DNA of 64,000 nt. Origin: Embiotoca jacksoni (lineage: Eukaryota > Chordata > Actinopteri > Embiotocidae). Below, piece by piece: positions 23,926 through 35,258 of this stretch; the stretch's first letter is position 1; each line of letters begins with the position of its first letter. The notes beneath the pieces are model-generated. The model saw only the letters and a program-made list of their open reading frames with translations. It was not told where the DNA came from and did not search any database. A program made the position numbers and the translations under genes. The stretch covers positions 9,666,096-9,730,095 of the forward strand of contig JAKOON010000018.1 of NCBI GenBank assembly GCA_022577435.1, given 5' to 3'.

Positions 23926-24145
23926 TGCGCCAGTTTTACATCTCGGGTAATTATGCATTATCCAACAAGGGATCAGTGTCTCGCTCTAAGCAGCACCCGG
24001 GTGTTGTTGTTTAATGTAATAAATGTCATGTATGCATGGCTTCACATGCGCTTCGTTAGCAGTTTAATGCCAACCATTAAGCATCACCAGTGCCTCCCAG
24101 CTATGAGCCAACATCTGCTAATGACACCAGCGTTTAGCTGAAATC
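23926..24145. other. Candidate conserved non-coding element
   Basis: GGTAATTATGCATTATCC and AGTTTAATGCCAACCATTAAGC lie in a repeat-free block that ends TGCTAATGACACC. Confidence 0.35.
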
Positions 24146-25746
24146 ATCATGGAGAGACAGATAAACATCGTTCATGACGTGTTACCACGAGCTACTGTGA
24201 CACTTGTAGCTATAAGCGGCACACGGGAAAGAAAATCACACTATTTTTTCAAAAAATTATTGATAAATACTTTATGTACATTTGGCGAAAAGATAAAACA
24301 TAAACACATGTCTTTCGTAAATACTGACAGTTGTTTGTTGCCTTTTTCCATTAGTTGTTGGTATTATACTTACAAATTTGTTCAAAGTGTGAAAGTTTTG
24401 TCAAACATTGTTTCATTTAGTAAGACGGATTTATAAAAAACAGCTTGGGGGGAATAACTGCAGTTAAAAGTTAATCAAATACACACGCTCACAGTTTAGA
24501 ATCACAATCACATGCTGGTTTTGTTGCCAATTGAGCAGCTCAGGCATTGGCCCATTGGACTTAAAGACTTTGCCAATAAGCCCTCAGTTGCAAGAGGTTA
24601 CGGGGTCGACTTTATAAAGTTTAAACATTTAAAGTTAACTTGATTTTTTTTTTCTTGTTAGTCAACTCTATGACTGTGCTGTTGTAATACAAAGTTCTAT
24701 GGCAGCAACACGCTGAAACTGAGAGAATATTAAAGCAATTTCAACTCTGCCCGCTCTGAGATTGGGCCACAGTCAAAAGTAATACCAAAGCAGAAGAGAT
24801 CAGTTTTCTATCATCTGAGAATTCTCTAAAGATGAAATAGGCCTCATAAATGAGTCTCAATGATAACTGATGTATGGTAAATGATAGAGAGAAGATAATA
24901 TAGGAAATTGGGAGAATAGTGTCTGGAGACTGAATCAATTCATTTCAAAGTAGAGATCTACTAGTCTGAGTCCTACACTTTTTTTCTTTAAGGTACAGTC
25001 TGTGCTTTGCTGCAGATTTCATTCTAAGTCTCACATCATCATTTACACATATCGCCTGTATGGTCAGGCGTGTGCGTACTCTGACAGAAGCATGGAGGCA
25101 CATTTTCTTTTTTCCTTCTAAGGAAACGATAGAACGAGAGCGGTTATAGCACGGAGGCCTGCTGGATATCCGCTGCCACATCATAGGTTGAAAGCCTGCG
25201 TTTTGATGATGAGCTCAACACCCCATGTGTCAGGTTGATGTGCTCTTGAGCAACACACCAGGCTGCTTTAGTATTCTATCTCTTTGGGTTTGCTCTTGAT
25301 AAAAACCATCTGACCAAACCTGAGAGTAAAATGTTGGGGAGTGGGACAAGAGGGGAGTGGGAGATAAGTGGAGGAGAGGGAACGGTAGTAGAGTGGAGGA
25401 AGGAGGAAAGAGGAGAGACAGAGGAGTAAGGAGGAGAGATTGATTTGGCCAGTCAGGAGATGACTGCTGATGAAGGCCTCTCATAGACAGATGGATACAG
25501 CGTCGGGTCCCCGGTCCTATAAGCCCTCAGCCTAATCCGCCTCAAATTTCCCTCTGATTGCTTCTAAATTGCCTTCTCCCATAGTTTCCTGCTGATTTCT
25601 CACCGTGAACTCCTTCCCTCCCCTGCCTGCCCCTCTGAACAGGGAGTGATGTCTGGCCCGGTGAGCTGCTTCCTTGGGTTTGACCGAAGAATGTGCTAAG
25701 AGAGCAATAGGGGAGGGTGTGAGGGGTGATGGCTCCCGTGCCCTTG

Positions 25747-25748
<2 letters not shown>
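24146..25748. other. Mostly unique non-coding sequence
   Basis: A balanced sub-block at about 24500-24615 (TTGCCAATTGAGCAGC, GCCCATTGG, GCCAATAAGCCC) could be a further regulatory element. About 25320-25440 is purine-rich. No coding exon recognised. Confidence 0.35.

Positions 25749-25813
<65 letters not shown>
25749..25813. repeat. (GT)27(GA)n microsatellite
   Basis: About 54 bases of perfect GT then a short GA run. It creates the longest open frame in the window (201 codons, 25674-26279), which has no domain. Confidence 0.97.
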
Positions 25814-26350
25814 TGTCAGTCCCCTCATAAAACCAGTCTCAGGTCTTGTCATTAAAATGCATTATCATCCCACTGTGTCAAGAGAGGAGACAAATAGTCT
25901 TTTTCTCTGCCTGCTATCTCTGTCTCATTCTTATTCTCTCTTTCATATACTCCCTGACTCCATCTCTTCAGGGGTGCGTAGAGGTGGTAGTGATGGAGGA
26001 GGGTCCCTCTTGTCTCCCCCCCCCTCTCTTTTAATTTCTTTCCTCTCCTTTTTTCCCCCACTTGCTGTAATCAGACTCTTTCTCATTGTTCTCTCTTTTT
26101 TTTGGGGGGGGGGGGTAGTTTTGGACTCAGCCATCTCTCACTCCATTGTCTCCACTGTCTTTGTCTTTCTCGGTTTCTCTATATGCTTTAATTCACTGCA
26201 GAAATGTAATGCAGGATTATTCAGAATGGGGACACTGCTTTCCGCCAGTGGCGTGGATGCCCCCCACTCAACAGGGTGATAACAGAGCTATTGTCTAACA
26301 CACTCTGATTTGTTTGCCACTCGTTTATCATGTGACCTTTCCCTGCTATC
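25814..26350. repeat. Pyrimidine-rich sequence with G12 run
   Basis: CT-rich throughout (CTCTCTTTC, TTCTCTCTTT words) with twelve consecutive G at 26104-26115. No gene. Confidence 0.5.
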
Positions 26351-26355
26351 ATTAA

Positions 26356-26518
26356 GAGAGAGAGAGGGCGAGAGAGAGCGAGAGAGAGTGAGAGAGAGAG
26401 AGAGAGATGCCACATACGGTAAGACAAAACCAAAATCAAAGAAGCATACATTTAGAGATGCAGAAAGAAAGGTCAAGTAAAGAGACAAACAAGGTAGAAG
26501 GGAGCCTGAGAGAGAATC

Positions 26519-26551
<33 letters not shown>
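26356..26551. repeat. Two (GA)n arrays
   Basis: Imperfect GA array at 26356-26407 (GAGCGAGAGAGAGTGAG type) and a cleaner one at 26520-26551, separated by about 110 bases of A/G-rich unique sequence. Confidence 0.92.
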
Positions 26552-26555
<4 letters not shown>

Positions 26556-27678
26556 TAGAGAAGATTGCATTTTAGAATTACTGGCCAACACCTAACAATT
26601 TATGCCCTCACGCAGTGCTTGGCAGCAGCTGGAGACTGCAAAGCCTGCGGTGAGTGTGCATGTATGTGTTTATGTGTGTGTGAGAGAGAGAGAATAAAGG
26701 TAAGCTACAATACTCCATAGCAGCGAAGTGACATTATCAAGGGGCATTAATGGAAAGGTGTATCACTGCCCCTGTACTCCGATATATGTTTTTATTCAGT
26801 GAAACAAGGCTCACATTGTGGCAACAGCGGTGTCCTGCAGAAAGAGGGGAGAGATAAAAAAACAGATGTTATGTGTTTGCGAATATCTCCTCTGTTTTAT
26901 CTAATCTTGTGATTCCGAGATGAACCCAGTCAGGTACAACATTTTAACAATAATATGACCTGAAAAAATAACTTGACGAATATCAGAAATGTTTACAGGA
27001 CATTTGACATATTTTGTCATGATTTTTCACGAGTTACAGTCGAATAATGGCCTTGAAAACATACAATGTAAAATATAATGCTAGAAAATAAGACTGAAAT
27101 TTAAGAAAAAAAAAAATCACTGACTGATAAGCTTCATTACTCTGTAATTATTAGCTTTTGTTTTTGTTTTTCTGTAGTGAGGTCAACACTAGACTGTGTG
27201 ATCAACTCCACAAGGCCTGGCAGACAAAGAAGTCTGCCCAGCCAAAATTGTACAAGCCTGCGAGGTTAGACGCTAACACAAACCATTTGTAGCGCTGTTT
27301 TTTTTTATGAACAGTTAATCCATTACAACATGAGATTGTATTTAGGAAAACTTTGATCCAGTTGGGGGCAACTAAGGATACCGGTTATTATGTCAGTTTG
27401 TTGATGGTTGAAAGGATTAAGTCAAAGTGCAGCTCTTGTTCTGAAACGAGCCCCACATAAAACAGGGGGAAACGGCATTAGTCACAACAATGTCTTCTCG
27501 TACAAGTTTATGTATGCCCGCTGTGAGACACACACATAAACAGAGGCCTCAACCTATAGTGCGAGTCTGTAGAGGGAAGACCACAGTGAGCAGAGGAGGT
27601 GGGGAGAGCCAAAAAAAATTAAACCATCTACAGGGAGCTCCAGTCCGAGAATATGAACAGAAAAATGAAGGTGACATT
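26552..27678. other. Unique non-coding sequence
   Basis: Contains a short GT/GA patch near 26660-26693 and A-rich run near 27105. No gene or dispersed repeat recognised. Confidence 0.4.
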
Positions 27679-27770
27679 TGAGAGAGAGAGAGAGAGAGGA
27701 GGGGGGAGGGGGTGGGGTTGGGGGTATACTGGTGAGGCTGGGAGGGGGGATTTAATAGGTCCCTGAGACA
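27679..27770 (+). repeat. (GA)n followed by strong quadruplex motif
   Basis: About 20 bases of GA lead into GGGGGG-A-GGGGG-T-GGGG-TT-GGGGG (27701-27724), loops of only 1, 1 and 2 bases. This is the cleanest quadruplex pattern in the window. Confidence 0.75.
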
Positions 27771-27844
27771 CGAAGGGTGTGAGATGAGATGATGAAACCA
27801 GAGGATAGAGAGGAGGGAGGGCGGGAAGAGAGAGGCAGATTGTG

Positions 27845-28345
27845 TGTCAAAATGTGGATGTTTGGAGATTGGGCTTCCAACCCTTCCAAATGATTAAAAT
27901 GTTCCCTCTGACATTCATATTCCCCTATCTAGATTCCTGCCGACGTACATTGAGCGGTGTTGAATATGAATTGAGAGATGGCTGTATAGAATTTGATCTG
28001 AGAAATGTTTTTGGCAGGAGATGCAATTTAGGCATGTTGCATTTGGTGACCGTGTTGGATTGATTAAAGAAAGGAAAGATATGATTTTATTTCATTATGC
28101 TTTTACACAATTGGAAACCGCAGACCCATTAGCAGCATTTACGCTGAATTCAAATAACATATCTTCTTATGAAATTATAAAGCCTGAATTTTTGTATGAT
28201 GTTGATTATTCAGTACACTAAAACAACATCAAGTATTTATTATGTACAAGCATTTCAGATTTTACCTGGCCTTTGAAGAACATCTATTTTTGTGTATTAT
28301 GTTTTTTTCCCGGCCTGACAGCATTTTGGAAGTTTTGTAATTTAA
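27845..28345. other. Candidate conserved block, 500 bases without simple repeats
   Basis: The longest repeat-free regulatory-looking block: TTGATTAAAGAAAGG, TTATTTCATTATGC, TTGATTATTCAGTAC, AATTTAATAAAATTCAATTAAATGG. Two overlapping frames of 66 and 73 codons lack protein motifs. Directly upstream is the G/A-rich tract and downstream a CA array. Confidence 0.4.
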
Positions 28346-28442
28346 TAAAATTCAATTAAATGGTTTGCACCACACACACTTACACATATTTACACATATC
28401 CTAACTCATGTAATGCACACACGCACAATCACACTCACACTC

Positions 28443-28462
28443 TCACACACGCACACACGCAC

Positions 28463-28543
<81 letters not shown>
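28443..28543. repeat. (CA)n microsatellite
   Basis: Starts with GCAC-interrupted units, then about 38 perfect CA units. CA-rich decay extends another 75 bases upstream. Confidence 0.97.
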
Positions 28544-28544
<1 letters not shown>

Positions 28545-28545
<1 letters not shown>

Positions 28546-28690
28546 AAATGCACAACAAAAGAAATCAGGGGGACCTCAGACATCAGAATCTCCCTGAGTG
28601 TGAGTCGCCATCCCTTCTCTTCCAACGCTCTGGAGATGAGGGTTGTCATGGTTACAGGGGCAGAAAAATCACCCAATGGCCCACCCCACC
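28545..28690. other. Candidate conserved element with RFX-like site
   Basis: Short balanced block between two CA arrays. It contains the X-box-like word listed separately and a CCAATGG. Confidence 0.35.
28642..28655. promoter_or_regulatory. RFX X-box-like site
   Basis: GTTGTCATGGTTAC: two half-sites around AT, differing from the ideal palindrome at two positions. Same core (GYCATGGTWAC) as the sites at 12.76 and 62.44 kb. Confidence 0.45.
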
Positions 28691-28696
28691 CCCCAT

Positions 28697-28763
28697 GACA
28701 CACACACACATACGCACATACACACATACACACATATACACATATACACATATACAGACACAC
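28697..28763. repeat. (CA)n/(CATA)n imperfect microsatellite
   Basis: CA units pass into CACATA and CACATATA units, a compound array with TA insertions. Confidence 0.92.
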
Positions 28764-30160
28764 CATTTCTTTTTCTTTTTTCCTTCAGTTGTCTGGGCAT
28801 TGCTGATGTCACTGGTGAAACTATGAATTTAACATACAGGTCAGAGATGCATATCTGGGCTGCGGTAAGCCATCAGGAGACGTAAAGGGAAAATGGAACA
28901 TGGACAGAGCGTCCGAACGCCCTTGAAATTTAAAAGAGAAAGTAATAAAACACGAGAGGAAATTCAAAATTCAATCTCAAAGAGATTTGCTATCGAGGCT
29001 GCTCGCTTTTTGCTCCCCTTTCTCCTTTGCAGGTGCAATTAGACCCTTTTCTCTGCAAAGAGGCAAAAACCAGAGACACATGTAGGCTGATTGAAGAGAG
29101 AGATGGATGGTGAAACAAAGTCAAGAGAAGTGATTCCCTGAGAGTTGCTTTTGTTTTTGCTTCCGCTGTGTCTGAGGCATTATACAAGGACTTCACTAAG
29201 CACTTGGGGATTACAGTGCACTTGCTTCTGATAAATGTCTTAATTTCGATGCGATTTTTAAGCCATCAACATAATTATTATTTTTCATTTTTCTTCCCCC
29301 TTCCAACTTGTTTTTAATGAAGACCCTTTTCAATAAACAAATGGATATGCATTAAGGGGGATGATGGGGCTTTCAAGTATAAACCTCTCATGTTTATTAA
29401 GTGCTTCCATTACGCCACATTTCTTCAGCAGACTCTCAGTAATTTTCTTTTTCTTGAAAATAAATCAGCGAGGAGGAAGTTTGTCGAGATGTGTTGAGGC
29501 ACTGCTCATTTTCTTTTTTGCTTTAAAATGACGCTTATTTAGATACAAAATGAAATATTGAAATGCATGATATTTTAGTTTTGTTTTCAAGTAAAAAAAA
29601 ATTGTGAAAACAATGTCACACATCAGGTATTTACTACATATTTACTATTTCATCAATATTTAATTAATCCACAATTAGATACAGAACAATAGTATGTTTA
29701 TTACTTTTGATTGATAAGGTTTGTTAAAAGATATATTCATTATAATGATTAATTTAAAGGTTAATTCCTCAATTCCTTAAAAAAGATACCCAGACACTCT
29801 GCTGATAAAATAACAAATACAAGACAATAAATTGGCGCAGCAGGTCTGGACATTGTCCTCATATAATTGGTGTTTGATAACACCGATTGACTATTGATCG
29901 GTACCGAGATTTGACCCCAGCAATAAATCCAGACCCCTGGTGGCCGGGACACTGCATCGTTGAATCTGAAATATTTTATCCGCGGCTTAAGAGGAATAGC
30001 CACTTATTCTCCCCTTACACAGGTTTTCCTTTTTTTTTTTTATGACAGCAACGCTCTCATCTTTCCTCTTAAGTTTTACCCTTTTGTGACCTTTTGGAGA
30101 GACCAAACGTGTCTGCGTTATATATGGGCTGTCCTGCGATGACGGGGTGGGGAGGGAGGT

Positions 30161-30164
<4 letters not shown>
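28764..30164. other. Unique non-coding sequence
   Basis: AT-rich centre near 29560-29760 with a perfect TCATTATAATGA palindrome (29737-29748) and many TAAT words. Around 29890-29990 it is balanced and possibly regulatory. No gene. Confidence 0.4.
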
Positions 30165-30192
<28 letters not shown>

Positions 30193-30208
30193 GAGGGGGG
30201 GGGGGGGG
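30165..30208. repeat. (TG)14 then G14
   Basis: A GT run separated by four bases from a run of fourteen G. The run is a likely slippage site. Confidence 0.95.
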
Positions 30209-30299
30209 TGCATTAGCGAGTCCCACCACTCCAACCCCAACACACCATGGCAGAATCCCCAACCCCAACCCCTACTCCGCTTCACTTCATTCATTCCGC

Positions 30300-30545
30300 T
30301 CGTCCCCTGCGGTCGGCCGGCAAGGCCTCTAAATCCTCCCTTTATTGTACACAGTGCACACAAAGGCTTGGCCTGCTCTCTCATTTCCTTGATGTGCCTT
30401 TGGACAGCAGCGGTGGCTTTGTAGCCATCGATGCAAACATTTGCATAAAGCAGCTCCTGGGGACCGCTGAACAATCAGCTCAACTGTTTCTGGTCAATCC
30501 AGTGGACTTACATATGATGTGTGACCATGTGAATTAAATACTTGG
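30300..30545. other. Candidate conserved non-coding element
   Basis: CCCTTTATTGTACACAGTGCAC, ACAAAGGCTTGG and the inverted octamer pair at 30431-30446 lie in a repeat-free block that ends GTGAATTAAATAC. A 96-codon frame covers it but shows no known motif. Confidence 0.4.
30431..30446. promoter_or_regulatory. Inverted POU octamer pair
   Basis: ATGCAAACATTTGCAT: ATGCAAA and TTTGCAT are exact reverse complements separated by two bases. Resembles a dimeric POU-factor site though not identical to the published MORE or PORE arrangements. Confidence 0.4.
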
Positions 30546-30879
30546 GTTGTGGTTCCTGAGATTGAAGTTGCGTGAGATTGCCAAAACAAGGTGGCCAAAG
30601 ACACATGATTAGACAAGGGGAGAGAGCTGACCCTCTTGATCTTTGGTGACGTGAGGCTCTCCCTTTTGCTTTGCCCTCAGATCACTCTCTTTCTACCTCC
30701 TCACCTTTCTCTTCACAACCAACAAAAGTGGGATTATCCAGACAGAGAAAGAAAGACGGAGTAAAAAAAAAAAAAAAAATCGCTGTGTTTACGGCGGAGT
30801 TAAGCTTTTTGAACCAGGGGGTTTCCATCCTAAAATAGACTCACTTGAGGCTGCAAGGCTGGTAATTATTGACCAGGAG
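30546..30879. other. Unique non-coding sequence
   Basis: Contains a CT-rich patch near 30680-30715 and an A17 run (about 30763-30779). Nothing else seen. Confidence 0.4.
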
Positions 30880-31150
30880 GAGAGAGTGGCAAACAACACA
30901 CTCATTACACATGGAGATTGCTTGCTCACCACTGAACCCCGAGAATGGCAATGCAAATTGGTGGCTGCCCCCTTTTTGTGTGGTCAGAAATCTAGAGGGT
31001 CATTAGAATTTTGTTGGGCCCGTTTAATGTTCCTGAGTTGCATGTGGGAGTCAAGCTGCCTTTGAGGAGGTGGCAGCGGCTGAAGGGAGGGAGTCGGTGG
31101 CCCTGGCGTCTGCTTCAAAGGCTGCATTCAATCTTTCATGTGTTTCTTGT
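30880..31150. other. Candidate conserved non-coding element
   Basis: Balanced, repeat-free: CTCATTACACATGGAG, AATGCAAATTGGTGG (octamer-like ATGCAAAT), GGGTCATTAGAATTTTG, GGCAGCGGCTGAAGG. Selected on composition only. Confidence 0.35.
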
Positions 31151-31433
31151 GAAGTGATGAGAATATACAGAAGAATAGAAGCAAATGTAGGTTTCACATC
31201 TGATTGCTTTACCGCTGCAATAAATTAAATTTGTGGGAAAAGAAAAGCATATTTTTAATATTGATGTAATATTTCAGTTTTAAAGTAAATACATTGATAT
31301 TTGTAATTTCTAATTGGGTTCGAACACTTGTTGAAAAATCATAATAAAAGAGAAATGCTAAACATAATATTTGCAGTGTTGGAAAATATATTACGAAACG
31401 TTTGTTTTATGCAGTTTTATGCATGTAGTTTAT
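31151..31433. other. AT-rich unique sequence
   Basis: Rich in AATA and TTTA words; no gene or array. Confidence 0.4.
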
Positions 31434-31462
31434 GCGGGTAGTAGTGCATATGCACTACCCGC
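31434..31462. other. Short hairpin next to AT array
   Basis: GCGGGTAGT(AGT)GCATATGCACTACCCGC: a 12-base stem, perfect apart from a three-base AGT repeat on the left arm, which looks like a slippage insertion into a once perfect palindrome. Confidence 0.6.
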
Positions 31463-31469
31463 AAAAAAA

Positions 31470-31625
31470 TATGCACACATATATATATATACATATATAT
31501 ATAGATTATAGCTGATTGATAAAACAATGTGCAGTGTATATATATAATATATAAATATGTATGTATGTATATATATATAGTATTTATATATATGTATATA
31601 TATATATATATATATATAGTATATT
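31470..31625. repeat. (TA)n-rich low-complexity sequence
   Basis: Runs of TATATA interrupted by CA, TATG and a 50-base unique island; ends with a (TA)12-type run. Confidence 0.85.
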
Positions 31626-32269
31626 TTATGCTCATTATAAAAACTTATTCATAAGGCCTTCAAATTTACAATGTAGAGTAGCATTAAGTAACGTTTCAGA
31701 TGCAAGTAATTTTAATGAAGAAATAGGAGAGATTATTCAGATTATTTACTTAATTTATTTATGTACACTCTTATTTTACATAAATCACGATAAATGATTA
31801 TTTTGCGAGCTGCATGCATAAATAATCAAAAATAAAATCATATTTCACAAATTTTCTTGATCATAATTAATAATCCAATTAACAAAATGAAAGAATAAAA
31901 TGATGTTTTAGATGCATTTGACTCGAATAATGAAGTTGGTTGCGTGACAGTGTATTTGCATAAAGTCTTAGAAAATGTCCTTTTCCACTGTATCAGTCAT
32001 AGTTTTCACAATATGTTTTCCTTTCATAAAATCCGTATACATTTACATTTGCTTGTAATATTTCACATTCTTATGTGTAATTTGAATTTTGCTCACGTTG
32101 TCCTACGTTTCTTTTCTGCTGGATTTTTTTTTTTTGCACCTGTGTGGGCTTTCCAAGGATACAGGGAAACCAAAAGAATTCTCCAACAACAATGCACCCT
32201 TCCTTCTCTCCTTACTTCTCTTCACGTCGCGTTCATTGTGTTTATGAAAGAAGATTAACATCTCCTCTG
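31626..32269. other. AT-rich unique sequence
   Basis: Contains ATTTGCATAA (31954-31963) and a T11 run near 32127. No gene. Confidence 0.4.
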
Positions 32270-32533
32270 GATTTTTCAATTCCCAATTGTTTTTCAGCCA
32301 GATGCGGACCAGAATAGTTGTAATAGCAAAGTGCCATTATTCATAGTCGATATTAGCTGTGTGACACTGTCGCTTTCTCCGCTGCATGGCGGTTGGTTTA
32401 TTTCTTCCCATCAGGCACTGGGGTGTGACAGGGGGAAGTGTTGTTAGGACCGAGGTCCCTACAATGTCCCCTGATGTGGACAGACATTATAAATGACATC
32501 GCCCAATCAGATGCGGAATGGCGACCGGGGGTG
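32270..32533. other. Candidate conserved non-coding element
   Basis: The word CAGATGCGGA occurs twice, at 32299 and 32508. Also CCATTATTCATAGTCG, GGTTTATTTC and CGCCCAATCAG. Repeat-free until it meets a long GT array. Confidence 0.4.
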
Positions 32534-32570
32534 GTGTGTGTGTGTGTGTGCGTGTGTGTGTGTGCGTGTG

Positions 32571-32642
<72 letters not shown>

Positions 32643-32660
32643 GTGTGTGTGTGTGTGTGT
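32534..32660. repeat. (GT)n microsatellite with CG interruptions
   Basis: About 127 bases; CGTG interruptions cluster in the first 50 bases and one TTG near the end, while the middle is perfect. The longest GT locus overall. Confidence 0.98.
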
Positions 32661-32789
32661 ATAGCAGAGAGTAAAAGAGAAAAAAGGCATAGTGAGGGAG
32701 GAGAAGATGAGAAAACATGGGGAGCCTCATTTGATGCAGTTAATGTGCAGATTTATGTAGAGGGACAGTGGTCAACATTCATAAGATCT

Positions 32790-33030
32790 TCCTTCCCCCC
32801 ACCGCTCCCCCCGCGCCTCCTCCCATCCCATTTCTTCTTATCCCACCCTCTTCTCCCCCCACAGGCTTTCTCCTTTCTTCCTCTCCCCCTCATTCTCTCC
32901 CACTCTGTCACTCACCATCATTCCTCCCTCTTTCTCCCCTGTTTTCCCCCTGTCTCTCATCTGTCTTTTCTGACTCCGTCCCACCCTACCTCCCTCCCTC
33001 CTTCCCTCCCTCCCAACCTCCGTCTCCTCT
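32790..33030. repeat. Pyrimidine-rich tract
   Basis: C and T dominate (CCTCCCTCC, TTCTCCCC words). Low-complexity serine/proline and arginine/glutamate frames result on the two strands. Confidence 0.75.
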
Positions 33031-34149
33031 GAAAGGACCAAGATTGTTGTGGACTGCAGCTATCAGACCAATAGGAGGCATAGGTAGACCACAGAAACAC
33101 ACAGACCACAGCAAAGACAGAGAGAGGCAGCGATGATACATATCCAGCATTCAATAGTTTTATTTCTGTGTTGCACAAAGGTGCCAGCATCTCTGTTCAA
33201 CACTAAAACAGGACAAAGCATTTAGGTATACATTCCAGGAATGGGTTGTACAATATGTAAACTACAGCAGATAAATGGAGAAGAGCTGGTTGATTAAACA
33301 ATGTGCAGAACTCTTTAAAAGAAAAGAAGATACTATAAAGCTGTAAAAACAATACTTGCGCTGTGATTGCTATCAGGGCTCTTGAGCTATTAGGAGACAT
33401 AATATCATATTGATAAAAAAAAAAAATCATATTCATTACTCACCAAATTAAGATAGTCTGAAAACTCTTAGATTTTTATTCATATGTATTTTGTCAATTA
33501 AACATCATTTTTTGTCAAAGTCAAGATTGGAAGATAAACCCCAAGATTTGAAATACATTTTATTTAACCTGCATCACATGTCAGCAAGAATATTACAACC
33601 AACATTTTTGGTTTTCTGATTTTACTTTATTTTTCCTTCCTACAGCAGCCACACAATTCAGTATATGCAACAATGTTCTGAGGAAACCTTGCGTTTTTTT
33701 TCTTCTGAATATTCCATGTTCCTGCTGGTTTTGCAAAGTAAAAGTTCAGATCGTTTCAGTTTTGCTGGACAACCTTGAATATAAGACCTTTTATAAATCA
33801 CCTTATGTTCACATTAAAGTTGGTGGTAAAGTAACTTTCTTTGGCTCTGACTTGAGTGATCGTTATATTTTTTCCGTGAGCAACACCCGTGTTTGTGTCT
33901 TGCTACTTTGTGGCAAGTTGCTACTAAATGGTTCATATTAGTGATGCAGTTTGCGGGCAGAACTTAAGCTCCTATTCGAGGAACTTTTTGCCCCTGCTGT
34001 GATTTGAAGTGAAAAAATATCCCAAACTTAAAATGTCACAGTGTCCCTTTAAGCATTCTGCATTATTTTCATTATAGCAGTGTAAAACCCACGCATGGCT
34101 TCATTTACTGATTGAATCAATTTATTTCTGAATTAGCCCCTGCAAACCT
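33031..34149. other. Unique AT-rich non-coding sequence
   Basis: No gene, array or recognised transposon. Confidence 0.4.
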
Positions 34150-34400
34150 AAACACACACTCTCACACCAGCTCCTGTCACTTTCTCATCTTTCTGCCCTT
34201 CATACAGTACTTTCTCTCTACTCCACCTCCTTCTCCGACTCTCTCTCTCTTTCCCAGTCCACTGAGTTTTCTGGTAATCCCTCTCAATCATTACAGAGGC
34301 CCTTCACTCTTCGTGGAACTTTCTTACCCTCGTTGCGCCCCAGACTTCCATCCATTTTCCTCCTCTCCCACTCTCTCTTCAAAACACGCCCCAGTAGGCC
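34150..34400. repeat. Pyrimidine-rich sequence
   Basis: Moderately C/T-rich with CTCTCTCTCTTTCCC; a 103-codon serine/proline-rich frame here is compositional. Confidence 0.5.
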
Positions 34401-34670
34401 TTCTCTTTTCATTTCAGAGGTGAAAAACGAACAGAAATAACTTTTCTAACATTTTTTTTTTAAACTAAAATGGTCTCACATTAGTTTAGGTCTTTGCTAA
34501 ACGTAGATTCAAAGCTACTTGAAAATACGAGACTGAAAACTCATAAGAATACGGATATGTGATTTACAAAATAACCATGCAGTTAGAGAAATCAAGAGTA
34601 CCCAGAGCAGATCTGCATTATTATTAGATAGATATAGCTATAAAAATGATAAAAAATATATTTATACATG

Positions 34671-34812
34671 ATATATATATATACATACAGTATATATACA
34701 TACAGTATATATATAAACAGTATATATACAGTATATATACACATACAGTATATATATATATATATATATACACAGTGTATATATATATATATACAGTGTA
34801 TATATATATCAG
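34671..34812. repeat. AT-rich minisatellite
   Basis: CAGTATATATA recurs five times with spacers ACAT, TAAA or none, followed by two CAGTGTATATATATA units. A tandem array of about 12-16 base units built on (TA)n; its tyrosine/isoleucine-rich frames are artefacts. Confidence 0.85.
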
Positions 34813-35174
34813 ACACATGTAGCAAGCAAAACATACTGTCTATTTTCCTGTATACTGTATGTTTGCCCTTGTCTGAAGGTACTTTTCTATAGGTAAAACA
34901 CGAAAGAAAGCTAATAACATCGGCCTGATTCAAATATGAGTTACACTTTCATGCTAGCAATCATTTTGTCACACATTTTCAAACAGGGCATATCTTGTTT
35001 TGGAATGAAACTCTTCACGCTCAGTGTTTCTACCTGCAGCAGCAAAGCGTCTGTAGTTTTCTCTGTCTGAGAGCCTAAAGCTGTAGCTTTACAAGTGAAC
35101 CTGCCAGTGTGATCTCAGACTGGCTGCACCCCGGGGCAAGGCAGAGGAGACTATACGTGTGTATGAGTGAATAC

Positions 35175-35175
<1 letters not shown>
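34813..35175. other. Unique non-coding sequence
   Basis: Nothing recognisable. Confidence 0.4.

Positions 35176-35255
<80 letters not shown>
35176..35255. repeat. (GT)40 microsatellite
   Basis: Perfect run of about 80 bases. Confidence 0.98.

Positions 35256-35258
<3 letters not shown>

Noticed and set aside
25200..25265. GTGCTCTTGAGCAACACACC, like a SINE segment
   Set aside because: Only about 20 bases fit; no head or tail found.
25674..26279. 201-codon frame, the longest in the window
   Set aside because: It exists because a (GT)27 array has no stops; the rest is CT/G-run sequence and the protein shows no domain.
30247..30537. 96-codon frame
   Set aside because: Ordinary-looking residues but no motif; the underlying DNA looks regulatory.
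32493..33032. 179-codon frame
   Set aside because: Runs through a GT array and then a pyrimidine tract; low-complexity valine/cysteine and serine/proline only.
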